A DNA stretch of 64,000 bases from Thalassia testudinum (GCA_037157565.1 JAZHRO010000013.1:116760001-116824000), one strand, 5' to 3'. Shown: positions 7,700 through 20,315, counted from the first letter of the stretch. Translations and numbers: made by a program. Notes: a model not told the origin generated them from the letters alone.

Positions 7700-10600
7700 T
7701 CAGGGAGAATGGAGGGCAAAAGATACCTCAGCCAAGTTTGAGTCAGTGAGTTCGATGTACAGTTTGAGTCTCTGGTCGTTCACGATAAAACATGCAGAAT
7801 CAGGGTTGAGTTCGCTAATTTCAATGGCTCCATTTCCAAAGATTCATCTCACCAAGAATGGTCCAATCCATTTTGATTTGAGTTTTCCTGGGAATAGTTT
7901 GAGTTTGGCATCAAAGAGTAGAACTTTCTAACTAGGGTGGAAAGATTTTCGTACAATGTGCCTGTCATGGAAGGCTTTAACCTAGTCTTTGTAGATACAC
8001 GAGTTCTCATACGCATCATTGCGTAGTTCCTCGATCTCGCTCAATTGCAACCGGCGGTGTATTCTAGCCTTTACTAGATCCAGATTGCACTTCCATACTA
8101 CCCAATAAGCCTTGTGCTCCATCTTTACAGGAAGGTGACATGCCTTACCGTACACTAAGCTGAAGGAAGACATGCCTAATTAGGTCTTGTGGGTGGTCCT
8201 ATAGGCCCACAAGGCTTCCAGAAGGTGAGTAGACCAATCTTTTCTATCAGGTTGAACAGTGACCTGAAGGATCTTCTTGATTTCTCGATTCAACAGTTCC
8301 GCCAGTCCATTAGTCTGGGGGTGGTAAGGAGTCGAGATACGATGAGACACCCCATACTTTTTCATCAGGGACTGGAAGTGTACATTGGTAAAATGAGACC
8401 CACCATCGCTGATGATGGCTTTAGGAACCCCAAATCTAGTAAAGATGTTCTCTTAGATAAATTAGAGGATAAATTTATGATCACTAGTTCTCGTGGGGAC
8501 AGCTTTGATCCATTTAGAGACATAATCAATAGTGAGTAGAATGTATTCGAAGCCGTTAGATCTGGGAAAGGGTCCCACGAAATCAATTCCCCATTTGTCA
8601 AAGATTTCACACATAATAATCGGGTTCAAGGGCATCATATTCCGCCGACCCATGTTGCTGAGGGTCTGACAACAAGTGCATGCCCTACAATACGTTTATG
8701 CATCTTTGAACAAAGTAGGCCAAAAGAACCCACACTGGAGAATTTTCGCTGTGATTTTAGGCCCATAGAAATGGCCATCGTAGGCTTGGTCGTGACAGAA
8801 TGATATTACATCATTGACCTCATCGTTAGGAATGCATCTCCGGATCACCTGATCATTGCCAATGTGGAAAAGGTATAGTTCCACCCAAATATAGTACTTG
8901 GCCTTGACAATCAATTTGTCTCGCCTGGAAGTCAGCCAATCTAGCAGAACTTTCCCCATAACCAAGTAGTTTACAATATCAGTAAACCATGGGAGACTAT
9001 GAATGACTAGCAGGTGCTCATCCGAAAAATGCTCGGTGATTAGGCCAAATGAGTCGATGGTGGAAGAAGGAAGATGGGACAAATGGTCAGCTACCACGTT
9101 CTGTTTTCTTGCTTTATCGTGAATCTCGAGATTGAATTCTTGCAATAGCAAGATCTAGTGGATTAGTCGAGGTTTTGCATCTTTCTTCGCAAGGAGGTGC
9201 CTCACTGCAATGTGATCTGAGTATATGATAACACGGGAACCCAAAAGATATGATCTGATTTTTTTCAGGGCAAATACTATGACTAATAGCTCTTTCTCAG
9301 TAACTGTGTAATTACGTTGAGCCTCATCAAGTGTCTTGCTAGCGTAGTAGATGACCATGGGTTTCCCGTCTATTTTCTATCGAAGTACCACCCCTACAGC
9401 ATAATCAGATGCATTGCACATGATCTCAAAGGGTTGAGATCAATCAGGGGACTGCAGGATAGGTGCTTGGGTAACTCAATCAAGCAGGATCTCAAATGCT
9501 TGAGTGCACTCCTTGGAGATTTCAGAGGGGACATCCTTAGATAGAAGATTAATCAAAGGGTGTGCGACTTTTGAAAAATCAAGAATGAATCGATGGTAAA
9601 AATCGACGTGCCCTAGAAAGGATCGGATGTCTTTGATTAAGTTAGGCATAGGGAATTTGGAAATCAAATTCACATTGGCTCAATCAACCTTGATGCCTTG
9701 TTTAGAGATGAGATGTCCCAGGACAATTCCCTCAGGTACCATGAAGTGGCTCTTTACCCAGGAAAGAACCAAGTTCACGTCGATGCACCGCCTGAGGATT
9801 TGGACCAAGTGCAGGAGGCAATCATCAAATGATTCACAAAATACCGAGAAGTCGTCCATGAAGACTTCAAGGTATTCACCTACCATATCTAAGAATATGG
9901 CAAGCATGCACCGCTAAAAAGTAGCAGGTGCATTGCAGAGACCAAAAGGCATCCTTTGGAATGCGTATGTTCTGAACGGGCAGGTGAAGGTGGTCTTCTC
10001 TTGGTCCACAGGGTGGATTGTGACCTGATTATAGCCGGAGTACCCGTCCAAAAAGCAAAAGAACCGATTTCTCGCTAGTTTCTCAAGGATATGATTAATG
10101 AACGATAGTGGGAAATGGTCCTTCTTCATGCAGGAATTTAGTCTTCTGTAATCAATGCAGACTCTCCATGAGTTCACCATACAGGTCGGTATGGTTTCTC
10201 CGATTTCAGTCATGATGATGGTAAGCCCTGCCTTCTTAGGCACAACTTGGATTGGACTCACTCACTGACTGTCGGAGATCGAGTAGATGATCCCTGCATC
10301 TAGCCACTTGATGATCTCCTTTTTCACTATATCCTGTAGATTTGGATTTAGGCATCTCTGCATTTCACAGGATGGTCGTAAGCCCTCTTCAGTGTAGATG
10401 TGATGTGTGCAGTATGAAGGGCTGATTCCAGTCAGATCATCGAGAGTCCATCCAATGGCTCTCCGATGCTGCTGGAGAATAGAAATCAAGCATGTTTCCT
10501 GATTAGCTGTGAGTTAGGAGTTGATGATTACAGGAAATGTCTGATTGGAACCCAGAAAGATGTATTTGAGATGATCAAGAAGAGGCTTTAATTCCATTAC

Positions 10601-10822
10601 TGGGTTGTCAGCAGCAGCAGGTGGTTCAAGGTGGGTATCGGGAGCAAAGGAAGGAGCTATGGGTGTGTCTAGGTTGAGTTCAAACTCCTCTAATTGCGGG
10701 TTTGATCCTCTTATGGTTGATAAAAAATAGTCAGATTTTCCTCGATACATAGGTCGGCAACCACAGCCTCGATATCGTAGATCTGTTCTATAACTCTGCA
10801 ATTAATTCCTTGTTGGGCCTTA
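7700..10822 (-). pseudogene. pol: Element Z pol (protease end, RT, RNase H, integrase), decayed
   Basis: This is the part of Z pol downstream of the A insertion. In order on the minus strand: the end of the protease region (10822), then RT with WRVCIDYRRLN, FCFLDGYSGYNQ, MPFGLCNAPATF and the catalytic FMDDF (near 9850), RNase H with [20 protein letters not shown] and YSDH (about 9360-9200), then integrase with the H-C zinc-binding region (about 8800-8640) and a DDE core: D in WGIDFVGPF, D in IISDGGSHF, E in NREIKK (8600-8290). It ends with TGA at 7702-7700. Many stops (for example at 10262, 9914, 9680, 9155 and 8176) and several frameshifts break it. Reading frame at 10822 continues exactly into 35752 across element A. 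It cannot make protein now. Confidence 0.88.
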
Positions 10823-10827
10823 AAGAT
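10823..10827. repeat. Target-site duplication of element A (left copy)
   Basis: AAGAT precedes the TG of the left A LTR. The identical AAGAT at 35747-35751 follows the right LTR. It duplicates five bases of the Z protease coding region. Confidence 0.85.
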
Positions 10828-11272
10828 TGATGTAAACACATTTACACTACTTAAGATGTCTATTTATGCATGTTCTTAAGCATAGGATTGCATTGCATGG
10901 TATAAATATTGCATAACATGCATCATATTGCATTTAAAGTAGTTTGAATAAAGTTGAGGTTAATTGTCTCATTTTTTGTGCTTGGATAGGGAAAACTTTT
11001 TATCGGGGCCTTGGATCGAAGATCCAACCGTACAGATGTGATCAGGGCGACGATTGGAGTTCGACTCCAAGATTGCCCTAATCAGGCATCTGTAGCATGA
11101 GATAGTGATTGGGGAACCTTAGAAGATCAAGATCCAAGATGGTGTAAATCCTCACTTCAAATGACAAATCCGACCACACGGATGGATTCGGATTGACGAT
11201 CGCAGCCTAATGACGTAAAAATAGAGTCAATCTGACACCTGTGGCATCATCTACATCATCCAGAAGATGGAT

Positions 11273-11306
11273 GGCCAAGATGGCGCCACGTGGTGCCATC
11301 TTGGCC
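11273..11306. promoter_or_regulatory. 34-base dyad centred on a G-box in LTR A
   Basis: GGCCAAGATGGCGCCA and TGGTGCCATCTTGGCC are inverted arms (16 bp, one G-T pair) separated only by CG, so CACGTG (11288-11293) lies at the exact centre. CACGTG is the plant G-box bound by bZIP and bHLH factors. The right A LTR keeps CACGTG with decayed arms (34510-34543) and LTR X keeps a shorter dyad. The dyad lies about 530 bases upstream of the TATA box. Confidence 0.65.
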
Positions 11307-11420
11307 GCCCAATCGTCCGCACGCACCCGCTGAAGCCCCCTCATCCGCCCTTCCCCGCCCTTGGATCAAGATCCAACGGCTGTGGATGCACACACTTGAT
11401 TTCATCCGCGCGACTACTTG

Positions 11421-11485
11421 GATGGTGTAGCGTAGTGGTTCAGCGCCTTATCGTGAGGCTCTGGTGCGGGATCGAGTCACAGTGA
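11421..11485 (+). promoter_or_regulatory. Decayed tRNA-like segment in LTR A
   Basis: TAGCGTAGTGG (11428-11438) resembles a Pol III A box and GGATCGAGTCA (11469-11479) a B box with two changes from consensus. GCCT-TATCGTG-AGGC lies between them as an anticodon-like arm. It is collinear with the better preserved segment in LTR X (1523-1590). It is probably not transcribed by Pol III today. Confidence 0.5.
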
Positions 11486-11819
11486 GTAGGCGAGGGGTGC
11501 AGGTGAGCGTCGGATCGCGATCGAACGGTTGCGCATGCTCGATAGCGCCCATGCGCTATTGCATGCGGGGCGGTAACGCAGCATCGCACGCGATCGGGCA
11601 CGCGTTGAGGAGGCGGGTGTAGCGCAATCTGAGCCATCCGATCTCGCGATCAGACGGTTGAGGATGGCTGAACGTGCACGAGCATTGAGCGCGTGGGCAA
11701 GTAAGCGCCGCCCACTGCACCCACGTTCAGACCTTCAGCGATGGTTTTATCCGTCACTAAAGGTCCTGAATTAATGTTTGTAAAGTTATAATGACCAAAT
11801 TGCCCCCACTCCTTGCAAC

Positions 11820-11827
11820 TATAAAAG
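11820..11827 (+). promoter_or_regulatory. TATA box of the 5' LTR of element A
   Basis: TATAAAAG is followed by GAGACCCCCTCC. The same box and context are in the 3' LTR (near 35083-35090). Confidence 0.65.
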
Positions 11828-12460
11828 GAGACCCCCTCCACACGAAATTCTCATCCCTTCCTTCTCTTCTCTACCTCTCCAAAGCTCAAGAGAAGCTTAT
11901 CCCACACTTGGGATGCTCCTCGCGAGATAAAGTCAAATTTTCGTCCCCTTTCTGAAGCGGATCCCGCGACAACGATGACGTGCTGCCCCGTTCCCATTCT
12001 TCTGCTTCATCCTCCTTCGTCCTGCTCATCCTCCATTTAGGCGTCATCCCGTCTGGCTCATCCTCCAAGCAATCGTCGAGGAGGATAACTTCTCTCTCCC
12101 ATTCTTCTTTACAGCTTTCTAGTGTAGCTGATTTCCCGCATTCTAGTGTAATTCTTCTTTGGTTTTATTGTATAAACATTTTGAATTATTGAATGCATGT
12201 TTTCTCCCTCTCTCTCTCTCTCCCTTTTAGTCTGATTGTTGTTATAGCTTCATTGTAATAACATTGCCTCGCTTTTCAAGAAAAATTCTAAAAAAAATAT
12301 AATTGTGAATATAGATCGACGTAGCCTCCCTGTGTTCGACCTGGAATTTTCATTTTGGTATAAATTTTATTTGTTGAACATGAGTTCTTTGCTTTCATAC
12401 TACGACGACAGGTTTTCAAAATCGAACACGTTAGTGTAGCAACTCGCACGTTTAACATTT

Positions 12461-12478
12461 TGGCGCTGTTGCCGAGGA
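12461..12478 (+). other. Primer-binding site of element A
   Basis: TGGCGCTGTTGCCGAGGA, three bases after the LTR. It differs at two positions from the complement of the plant tRNA-Asp 3' end (TGGCGCCGTTGCCGGGGA). Confidence 0.85.
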
Positions 12479-13791
12479 GGCAACGATTTCCGATCTATTT
12501 TTCGCATTTCTTGCACTTTATTATTTTCTAACTTGATTTCTCTTGTGTTTATTGTTTTGTAGAGACCTCCATCAAGGAATCATCAAGCGGTAGACTGGAG
12601 TAAAGTGTAGTTGAAGACAACTGTAAGTGCTCCCCATTCTTCCCCGCTCCATAGATTTCATTCACCACATTAAATCTAAATTCCAATTAACTTAGGTATT
12701 TGCATAAATCCTAGGAATAGTTTGGTTGTTTGGATTCTCACTCACATTCATTCCACCCTCATTTATATAAAAAAAAAGAAAAGAAAAAGATAATCTTGTG
12801 GGCCAATTTTCAACAAACACACAACGTACACCCACATTCAAGGCACTTAACCGGATTTATTTGTTTCTACTCAACCGGGTTCTGATCTGTGGAACTGATA
12901 CACACAAAGAAATACATAAAAGAGTAGAAATCATTCTAGGTTTACCATCTTTGAGTGCCTAACATAGTGGTGCATTTGTGGCCAATTGTTTGAGTTGTTT
13001 GGGCCGCACCACTCTACTTAAAATCAACTCATCAAGTAGCTCCTCCTTAGGGTTTTCAATTTAGGTCTATTCCAGGCACTCCACTTTCTTTTTGGTTTTA
13101 AAGGAAAACAATCTTCACCTGTGTTTGACAACTTGGTTTGCCTAGAAACTTGATTGCAATCCACCTAATTTGAAACCCTAAAAGCTACTTAAGATTTGAA
13201 CATTAAAATCCACACATCACAAATAATCTTGCTTGAAAACCCTGGTTGTGCATGCACTTGCACAAATCTCAATCAATCATTAAGGGCACAACCCATTTTA
13301 AGGGCCCATCACATTCCATAAGCACCACAATCCCAGGCCTTAATAAAATTGAGTAGACGTTGGCCTTAAGGTCCGATTCGCTCTTCAGGGCCTAGTCTAA
13401 GATTGTCGTTGATTAACCTACTTGTACTGAGTAATCTGATGTCTAACTAAGGGAGTAGCATCAAACGACCGCGGCTGGGGGGTACACTAGGAACTGGAGG
13501 CGAAAGCCGAAGGAAGAACCTTCTCCCCAGTTACTCCTTCTAACTGGTTGGATTAAACAGACGCAAGTAGAGTAAATCATTTACAGTCTTAAGGCAGGTT
13601 TTGGGAGTCAGTAGATCCTTAGGCTACCCCACTTAAGGACAACCTTGTTTTGTTATGCTGCAGGGTCCCTATCCCTAGTCCTTCCGACCTTCTCCTAGTT
13701 TATGCTGCGAAGGCGGTCATTGAATCCCCGATTGGAAGGACCATTAGAGTATTCTAGGAGGCGCAAGTTGGATTTTGGTCAAATTGATCCC
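12479..13791 (+). other. 5' leader of element A
   Basis: About 1.3 kb without coding sequence, between the PBS and the gag start codon. AT-rich with a short purine run near 12770. No ORF or recognisable site beyond what is expected of an untranslated leader was found. Confidence 0.6.
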
Positions 13792-15480
13792 ATGGCCGAC
13801 CAACAGCCTCCTCTACTTGGAAATCCACAAGAAGAATTTTAAAGGCAGTTGGAACAAATGCAGAGAATGCAGGAATGGTTCCAGAGAATGCAGGGCGCTC
13901 AGCCCTTGAAGAATTTTTATGATCCTTCAAATTACGAGGAACGTCCCGGTGTCCAGATTCCAGCTGGTGAAGTAGAAATCAAGTCCCAGGTGTTAAGCCT
14001 GATTAAACATTATCATGGACTTGGCTCCGAAGATCCGTTTCAGCACTTGGAGGACTTGACCACTTTGGTCCAGACCACCAAGGAACGAAACGTAAACGGG
14101 GAGCAAATGATCATGAGGCTCTTCCCCCACTCTCTTAGGGATAAGGCCGCACATTGGTATAGGACAATAGGAAGACTAATTACAACTTGGAATGAGTTGA
14201 AATCGGACTTTCTGAAGAAATTCTTCCCAGTCGGACGTACCAATGCTTTGAGATGGGCAATCACTACCTTTACCCAGCGGCCGGGGGAGCAGTTTCATGT
14301 AGCCTTGGAGCGATTCCAGGACCTATTGTCGAGGTGTCCACACCACGAGGTGCTGAAATGGCAACTCGTGCAGATCTTCTATCATGGGTTGACTGAGCAA
14401 CTCATAAATCATGTGGATGCTTCTTGCGGAGGCAATTTCCTCAATAAAGATGCAGATAGTGCACATGATTTATTTGAGGAAATGAGTGAGAATTCAATCA
14501 ATCATGCCTCCATGGATACATTTAACCGGTCCCAGCAGCCTAGATCAAATGTCAATGAAGTCCATGACTCTCATTCATTTGATATGGAATTGATTTGTAA
14601 CAAACTTGATAAGGTGGACTTGGTTGCTAAGAGAATGGAAGAGTGGATGGTTGGCAATTCTATGAACAACTCTCGATCCACTCAATCCAAAAATTCGGGA
14701 TTCCATTCTTCATGAGCTCCTTCTGGACAGGAGTTCATGAATCAACTCGTTGCAGCCCAACCTGTGAGTCAGCATTTTTTGGAACCCCACGGGTTCCAAA
14801 CTGGGGCCTTTGATCCCAGTTTTTCAGATCCTTCCCTTTCTTTCTCTCCATCCTCACCCTATGAGGATGTTGTGTTGTACAAGAGAATGTTAGATCCAAC
14901 CCCTATTCTAATTCTTATAATCTGGGTTGGAGAAACCACCCTAACTTCTCTTGGAAAAACCTGGGGCAACAGACCCAATTCCAACCTGACAACTATGCTT
15001 CGTAACGACCAATGGGTCAGGGTCATGTATATACTCAGTTACCTCCGAATCAGGTCAATCAGCCAGCTTGGAATGCCCGTCAACCCGCAGGGCAAGCTGA
15101 TTTGAACCGATAAATGGTAGAGATGCATGGATCCATGCTCCAGCTTATGCAGCAAATGAAAACCTCGCTGGACAACTTGCAGTCCGGGCTCATTGCTAAC
15201 TCTTGTCAACCTGAATCTCTACCATCCCAACCCGTACCCAACCTGCAAAATATTATGAATTCAGGCAACCAAGCCCATGGGTACGGAAATCAGAGGGACC
15301 CACACGCACATGCTCAGGTGGTTGAGCAGGGTTCCTCGTCCTCTTCTTCTTCTTCTGCAAATCAACAATTCATGGCTAATCAAGCCCCTCCAATCTTACC
15401 TAACCCTCCCCAAGACCCAAATTCTTATGCATCTGCAAACTCTGTCACTTTGAGGAGTGGTAAGCAGACTTAGGATACAC
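13792..15480 (+). pseudogene. gag: Element A gag, decayed
   Basis: Begins with ATG at 13792 (MADQQPPLLGNPQEEF) and meets a stop after 16 codons (TAA 13840). The main block 13849-14715 holds the retrotransposon gag core: EDPFQHLEDLTTL, DKAAHWYRTIG, FLKKFFPVGRTNALR and RCPHHEVLKWQLVQIFYHGL. A second stop is at 14713, and a frameshift near 14890 leads to a frame with YNLGWRNHPNFSW, a signature of Athila gag. The third block (15114-15473) is Gln/Ser-rich and ends in TLRSGKQT, the usual junction before protease. No CCHC zinc knuckle was seen. Structural capsid protein in life; now non-functional. Confidence 0.85.
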
Positions 15481-17717
15481 AACCACACTATTCTGATTTT
15501 TTGAATCCTGAAGAACCTTAGGAGAGAGAGGAGAATTCTGGAGGAGAAATCAAGGCTCAAGAACCTGATTCCAAAGATCTAACTCATGTTCCTTTTCTTG
15601 AAGCCTTAACCAAATCAAAGAAGAAGTCTGTTGATAGCAATGAGGAGCTTCTGAATCTATTTAAGAATGTTGAGATTAATATATCGCTCCTTGATGCTAT
15701 CAAGCACATATCGGCTTACGCAAGATTTTTAAAGGATTTATGTACACAAAAGCGTAAGTCAAGAGAATCTGTTCTGAGGAAGGTGGTACTCTCCGAGCAG
15801 CTAGTTCTGCTATCCTACACTACCTCCCTCAGAAAAAGAGAGATTCTAATGCTCCGTTGATTTCTTGCGTCATCATAGATTACACATTTGATAGAGCACT
15901 TTTGGATTTGGGTGCATCCATCAACCTAATTCTGACTTCTCTTTACGAGAAGTTTGGGTTAGGTGAACTTCGGCCAACTTCAGTAACGCTACAGTTAGTG
16001 ACCGCTCGGTCACAAATCCGCGAGGCGTTATTTAAGATGTTATAGTTAAGGTCAAGGATTTCTATTTTCCTATAGATTTCCTTGTCCTTGACATGGATGT
16101 ACCTGATAATCTGAGGAACATGCCCATCATTCTAGGGCATCTGTTCTTGGCTACCACTAAGGCCAACATTAATTGTGAAAGCAATAGCATGGAAATCGCC
16201 TTTGGGGATCAACGAATGAAATTGGATATTTTTAAGGCGATCAATAAATTTAAGAATTGTGGATTTATTGAGGAACTTGATGAGGATAATGAAAACATTG
16301 AAACTTGTTTGCTGGTTTCTTCAATCGAAAGTTTCTCCTTGGATGATGAATTTAACCCGCAACCCTCTATGGCTGACTTTGCCATCTTTTGAAGAGGTTA
16401 TTGATTTTGTTCACTCACAACCTCTTCCTCTTATTGAATCTTCAGCATCTACCTTACCATCAATCATCAACCCGCCCCAACTTGAATTGAAACCATTTCC
16501 TGAGAATTTGAAATATCAATTTTTAGGACCTTACAAGATGCTCCCTGTGATTATCAGTGCTAAATTGACAAAGGAGCAAGAGATTAAATTGATTAAGGTC
16601 TTGAAGGAATATAAGGAGGCAATTCATGAACTCAGGGGGATCGAGCCATCTTACTATAATCATAGAATATTCTTGGAAGATGGATCCTGCCCTTCTCGCC
16701 AGATGCAGAGGAGATTGAATCCAAATATGTGAGAAGTGGTCAAAAAGGAAATCATCAAGTGGCTCGATGCAGGAATTATTTATCCAATCTCTGATAGTCC
16801 TTAGGTAAGTCCCGTACAGATTGTTCCGAAGAAAGTTGGGATTACCGTTGTGACTAACGAGAGGGGAGAATCTATCACAACTCGTTCAACTTCCTCTTGG
16901 AGGGTTTGTATTGATTATAGGAAGCTGAACACAGCCACTAAAAAGGATCATTTTCCTCTACCCTTCATCTATCAAATCTTGGAAAGATTAGCTGGGCAGA
17001 AGTACTTCTATTTTCTTGATGGCTTCTCGGGATACAACCAAGTTCCTATCCATCCCGAGGATCAGGAAAAAACTACTTTCACCTGTCCCTATGGAACCTT
17101 TGCTTTTTGTAGGATGCCTTTCGGGTTATGCAATGCACCTGCGACTTTTCAAAGGTGTATGTTAGCCATATTTTCTGACATGGTGGGAGAGTTTATGGAA
17201 GTCTTCATGGTTGATTTCTCTATTTTCGAAGAATCATTTGACTCTTGTTTGGCTAATCTGGAAATTATTCTTAAGCGATGTATCAAAACATGATTGGTCC
17301 TTAGCTGGGAAAAGAGTCATTTCATGACACAAGAAGGCATTGTTTTGGGTCATGTAATCTCTGAATGGGGAATTGAAGTGGATAAAGCTAAGGTTGATGC
17401 TATCGCTAAACTTCCTCCTCCCACATCTGTTAAACAAATCCGATCATTTCTTGGCCTTGTGGGATTCTATCGAAGATTCATCAAGAATTTCTCAAAGGTT
17501 GCTCGTCCCTTGAGCAATCTTCTTGTCAAAGAAACGCCGTTTGTTTTTGACGAATCATGCTGAAAGGTATTTGATTTCCTGAAAACGGCAGACACTTGTG
17601 CTCTAGTTTGGCAACCACCAATTTGGACAGCCCCTTTTGAGATCATGACCGATGCTTCTGATTACGTGGTCGGGGTTGTCCTGGGTCGGAAAATTGATAG
17701 AAAGCCTCTGTCATCTA
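15481..17717 (+). pseudogene. pol: Element A protease, RT and start of RNase H, decayed
   Basis: A region with CTQKRKS is followed by the protease core ALLDLGASINLI (about 15890-15930) and PIILGHLFLATTKANINC (about 16120-16170). RT follows: QMQRRLNPNM, WRVCIDYRKLN (about 16900), YFLDGFSGYNQ, MPFGLCNAPATF (about 17110-17150), then FMVDF at about 17205 where FMDDF is expected, so a catalytic aspartate is replaced by valine. SFLGLVGFYRRFI and the start of RNase H (IMTDASDYVVGVVLG) follow. Stops at about 16731, 16802, 17291 and 17561. The frame is cut at 17717 by element B and resumes at 31021. Confidence 0.87.
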
Positions 17718-19275
17718 TGAGTCCATTAAAATGGACTAATATTAAGCCTAAGTATCTTTAATTGTACAATTTAGATGTGTTAATAATGGCAATTAAGTTG
17801 TAGAAGATGTGTACACCTCTTGATTTAAGTTATAACATTCTATAACTTAATGATTCTATTGTTTTTATGTGCAGGTAACAAAATGCACAAAGAGCAAGGG
17901 TGGGGGGATAAATTTCCCCAAACAGCCGCAACTCTTTACCCCCTCCCTCGCCAGACATTGGGGAAATCTTCTTCCGCCGCCTTTCTCAACAGCTATGACT
18001 GGGGATTTGGGAAAATCCCTGAACTCACGCAGTGAGGGGAGAAGTTAAAAAGAAGAGGCGGGGAGAAAGGAAGGCTATCCAGAAAGAAAAACAATCCCAG
18101 CGTGCACTGTGCCCTCTTCCCCCTTGCGGGGAAAAACCCCCACCAGCGTGCACGCCTCCGCCGGCGCACCCTCCTTGAGCACCTCCTCTTTCGTGCAGTT
18201 CAGCGCGCCCTCACCAGTGTGCACGCCTCTGCCCGTGCACATCTTCCTACCACAAGCATCGCTCACCAACTGCCCACAGCAGCCCCCTTGCAAATCAGCG
18301 CGCCCTACCATCTGCCTGCCTGCGCGCACCAGCACACCCCTTATCTCCAACACGCCTTCCTGCCCATCAGCGCACCTGCAGGCGCCAGCTCTGTAGCGCG
18401 CAACTGCGCGCCTTCCCACCTTCGCACCCTGCAGGTGCACTGCCACCCGCTCAACTTCAGGCGCAGCATCGCCTGCCCACCAGCACCTCTCCCCTGCTGA
18501 AGGCGCTCACGCACCGCACAGCAGACGCCGCACCGCTTATGATCGCGCGCCCTCTCTGCCCGCATGTCCTCTCCGCCCGCGCACCAGTGCGTGCGCGCAC
18601 GCTCGCACAGCTGCAGCAGCACCTCCGCCTTCTTGCTCCACAGGCCGGAGCTCCGACCACCGCCGCTGGCCACCTCCGTCGCCACTGCTGCCACCATCGG
18701 AGAGCTCTCGACCTCGCCGTCCTCTTGAGCCTTGCATCAACCCCCGCGGTTCTCTCTCTCTCTCGCGAGGAGGAGAGGAAGAAAGCCCTATTTTCATCTT
18801 AATTAAAATTTACATTCAATGCCATTGCCACCAATTTGATTTGTTTTATTATTATTATATTGTGGCAGAAATGCATTCAAGCACTCATAGTTCTTTATAA
18901 TTGCATGGTATTGATATTAACTAGTTTAAAGATTGATTTTGGACTTAATTTAAGTACTAATTGTCTTTAGTACACATCACGTGAAAACTGCATGAATTCA
19001 TCCTAAATTTATTGAGGATTTCTATGAGGGAAAACTGCACTTATACCCTTAACTTTTTAGGTTATTGCAAATCTACTTTCCTTCACATTTTAAGTCTGAT
19101 TTGAAAAAGGATTTCGCACTATCCGAAATAACATTAAATAATTAAGTATTGATTGCATCAGTGCCTCCTTGTGGACACGACCCGCTCTTCTACGAGTGGT
19201 TATTTTCATTGTTTTTGATTAGTTGATTTTTCCACCACTTAAATACTATAATGCTAAGCGAAAAGTCATCTATCA
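17718..19275 (+). mobile_element. 5' LTR of element B
   Basis: 1.56 kb. It starts with TG then AGTCCATT-AA-AATGGACT, a perfect 8-bp inverted repeat, and ends ATCTATCA. A strikingly GC-rich block (about 18080-18730) sits in an otherwise AT-rich LTR and gives chance frames on both strands. The CCTTGTGGACACGACC box at about 19163-19183 is the B form of the shared U5 motif. No clear TATA box was recognised. Confidence 0.9.
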
Positions 19276-19279
19276 AAAT

Positions 19280-19297
19280 TGGCGCCGTTGCTGGGGA
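19280..19297 (+). other. Primer-binding site of element B
   Basis: TGGCGCCGTTGCTGGGGA, one difference from the complement of the plant tRNA-Asp 3' end. Four A bases separate it from the LTR end. Confidence 0.87.
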
Positions 19298-20315
19298 GGC
19301 AACAGATGCAATAGATTTACTTTATTATTTTTGAATCTTTTGAGTTGCAAAATTATCTAATCATTTTGATTATTATGCAAGGAATCCGTCGAGGTGACGA
19401 GGCGTAACAGAGCAGCGACAACAACCACGAGTTAAGCCACACAAGGAAAAGATGAAGGAGACCAAGATCCTGTTTCGCAGAGGATTCTCCGTTGTCACAA
19501 TTTAATTCTGTCTTTTCGCCCTTGTAGTAATTTGGGGCTAAATTTTTGGGGGTTTGTCCCCGCATTATTTAGCTACTAGGGCTTACAATATTTTTGGTGC
19601 ATGCGTGATTATATTTTCTACTTGCCTGCTTTTAAAACCAATAAAAAATATCGAGCTGCCTATTTTGCAGTGTGTTGCACACTTTTGACACTGAGCATAC
19701 ACATTAGGCACCGCACTAAGGCTCGATCCCTTAAGGCTATAGGCACCGATCTCTTTATCAGTGCAGACCCTCCTATTGTGCTTTGTGGTAGTGGTGATAC
19801 TATCTTTTGATCAAGTGTTTTGATACTCCACCGAGGGGGACACCCCTTAAAGGAACAAAAGGGTAGTTAAGGGGCATTGCATACGCATCGCCTCAAAGGA
19901 AGGGTTCGCCCTACTTGCATCCCTTTGTTTGTCCTTGGAGTAACTTCTCCCTTGATCACCTGGGAGTATAATCCAAGCAAAGTATAGGTCCTAGGGCACT
20001 CAAAGGTTAAATTAAGGCACGTAATTGCAGTGAAAAACTTGTTTGGCCATTTATTTTAACTAATTCAACATCCACAATAAAGAAGGTTAAGATTTGAAGT
20101 CCACACCCCTCTTATACCACTTACGTGGGAACGGAGGGATAAGTCTTGATCTTTTGACTTATCTTTGGAGTGGAGGTTTGACTTACTCAATAATAAAAAA
20201 ATTTTGAATTGTGTTTTGTATGCTTGGTAGATGCTCTCTTGAGGGTAGTCTAGTGTTTGATCTTAAGCCTGAGAGAATTCTTAGGAGAGCTCACCTAGGA
20301 GAAGAAAGAGAAGAA
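19298..20315 (+). other. 5' leader of element B
   Basis: About 1 kb between PBS and the gag ATG. Short frames only (19601-19810 and 20211-20315), none recognisable. It probably serves as an untranslated leader. Confidence 0.6.

Larger units (their letters stand above)
10828..12457 (+). mobile_element. 5' LTR of element A
   Basis: 1.63 kb, from TGATGTAAACAC to GTTTAACA. The start holds the inverted repeat TGTAAA-CACA-TTTACA. Downstream are the G-box dyad (11273-11306), a decayed tRNA-like segment (11421-11485), TATA box TATAAAAG (11820-11827), a pyrimidine-rich R/U5 and the CCCTGTGTTCGACC box (about 12325-12343). It is homologous to LTR X. Confidence 0.9.

Noticed and set aside
18102..18500. 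Frames in the GC-rich part of the B LTR (and 29762-30475)
   Set aside because: They occur on both strands and several frames at once, as expected of GC-rich DNA without stops. Not conserved as protein between the LTRs.
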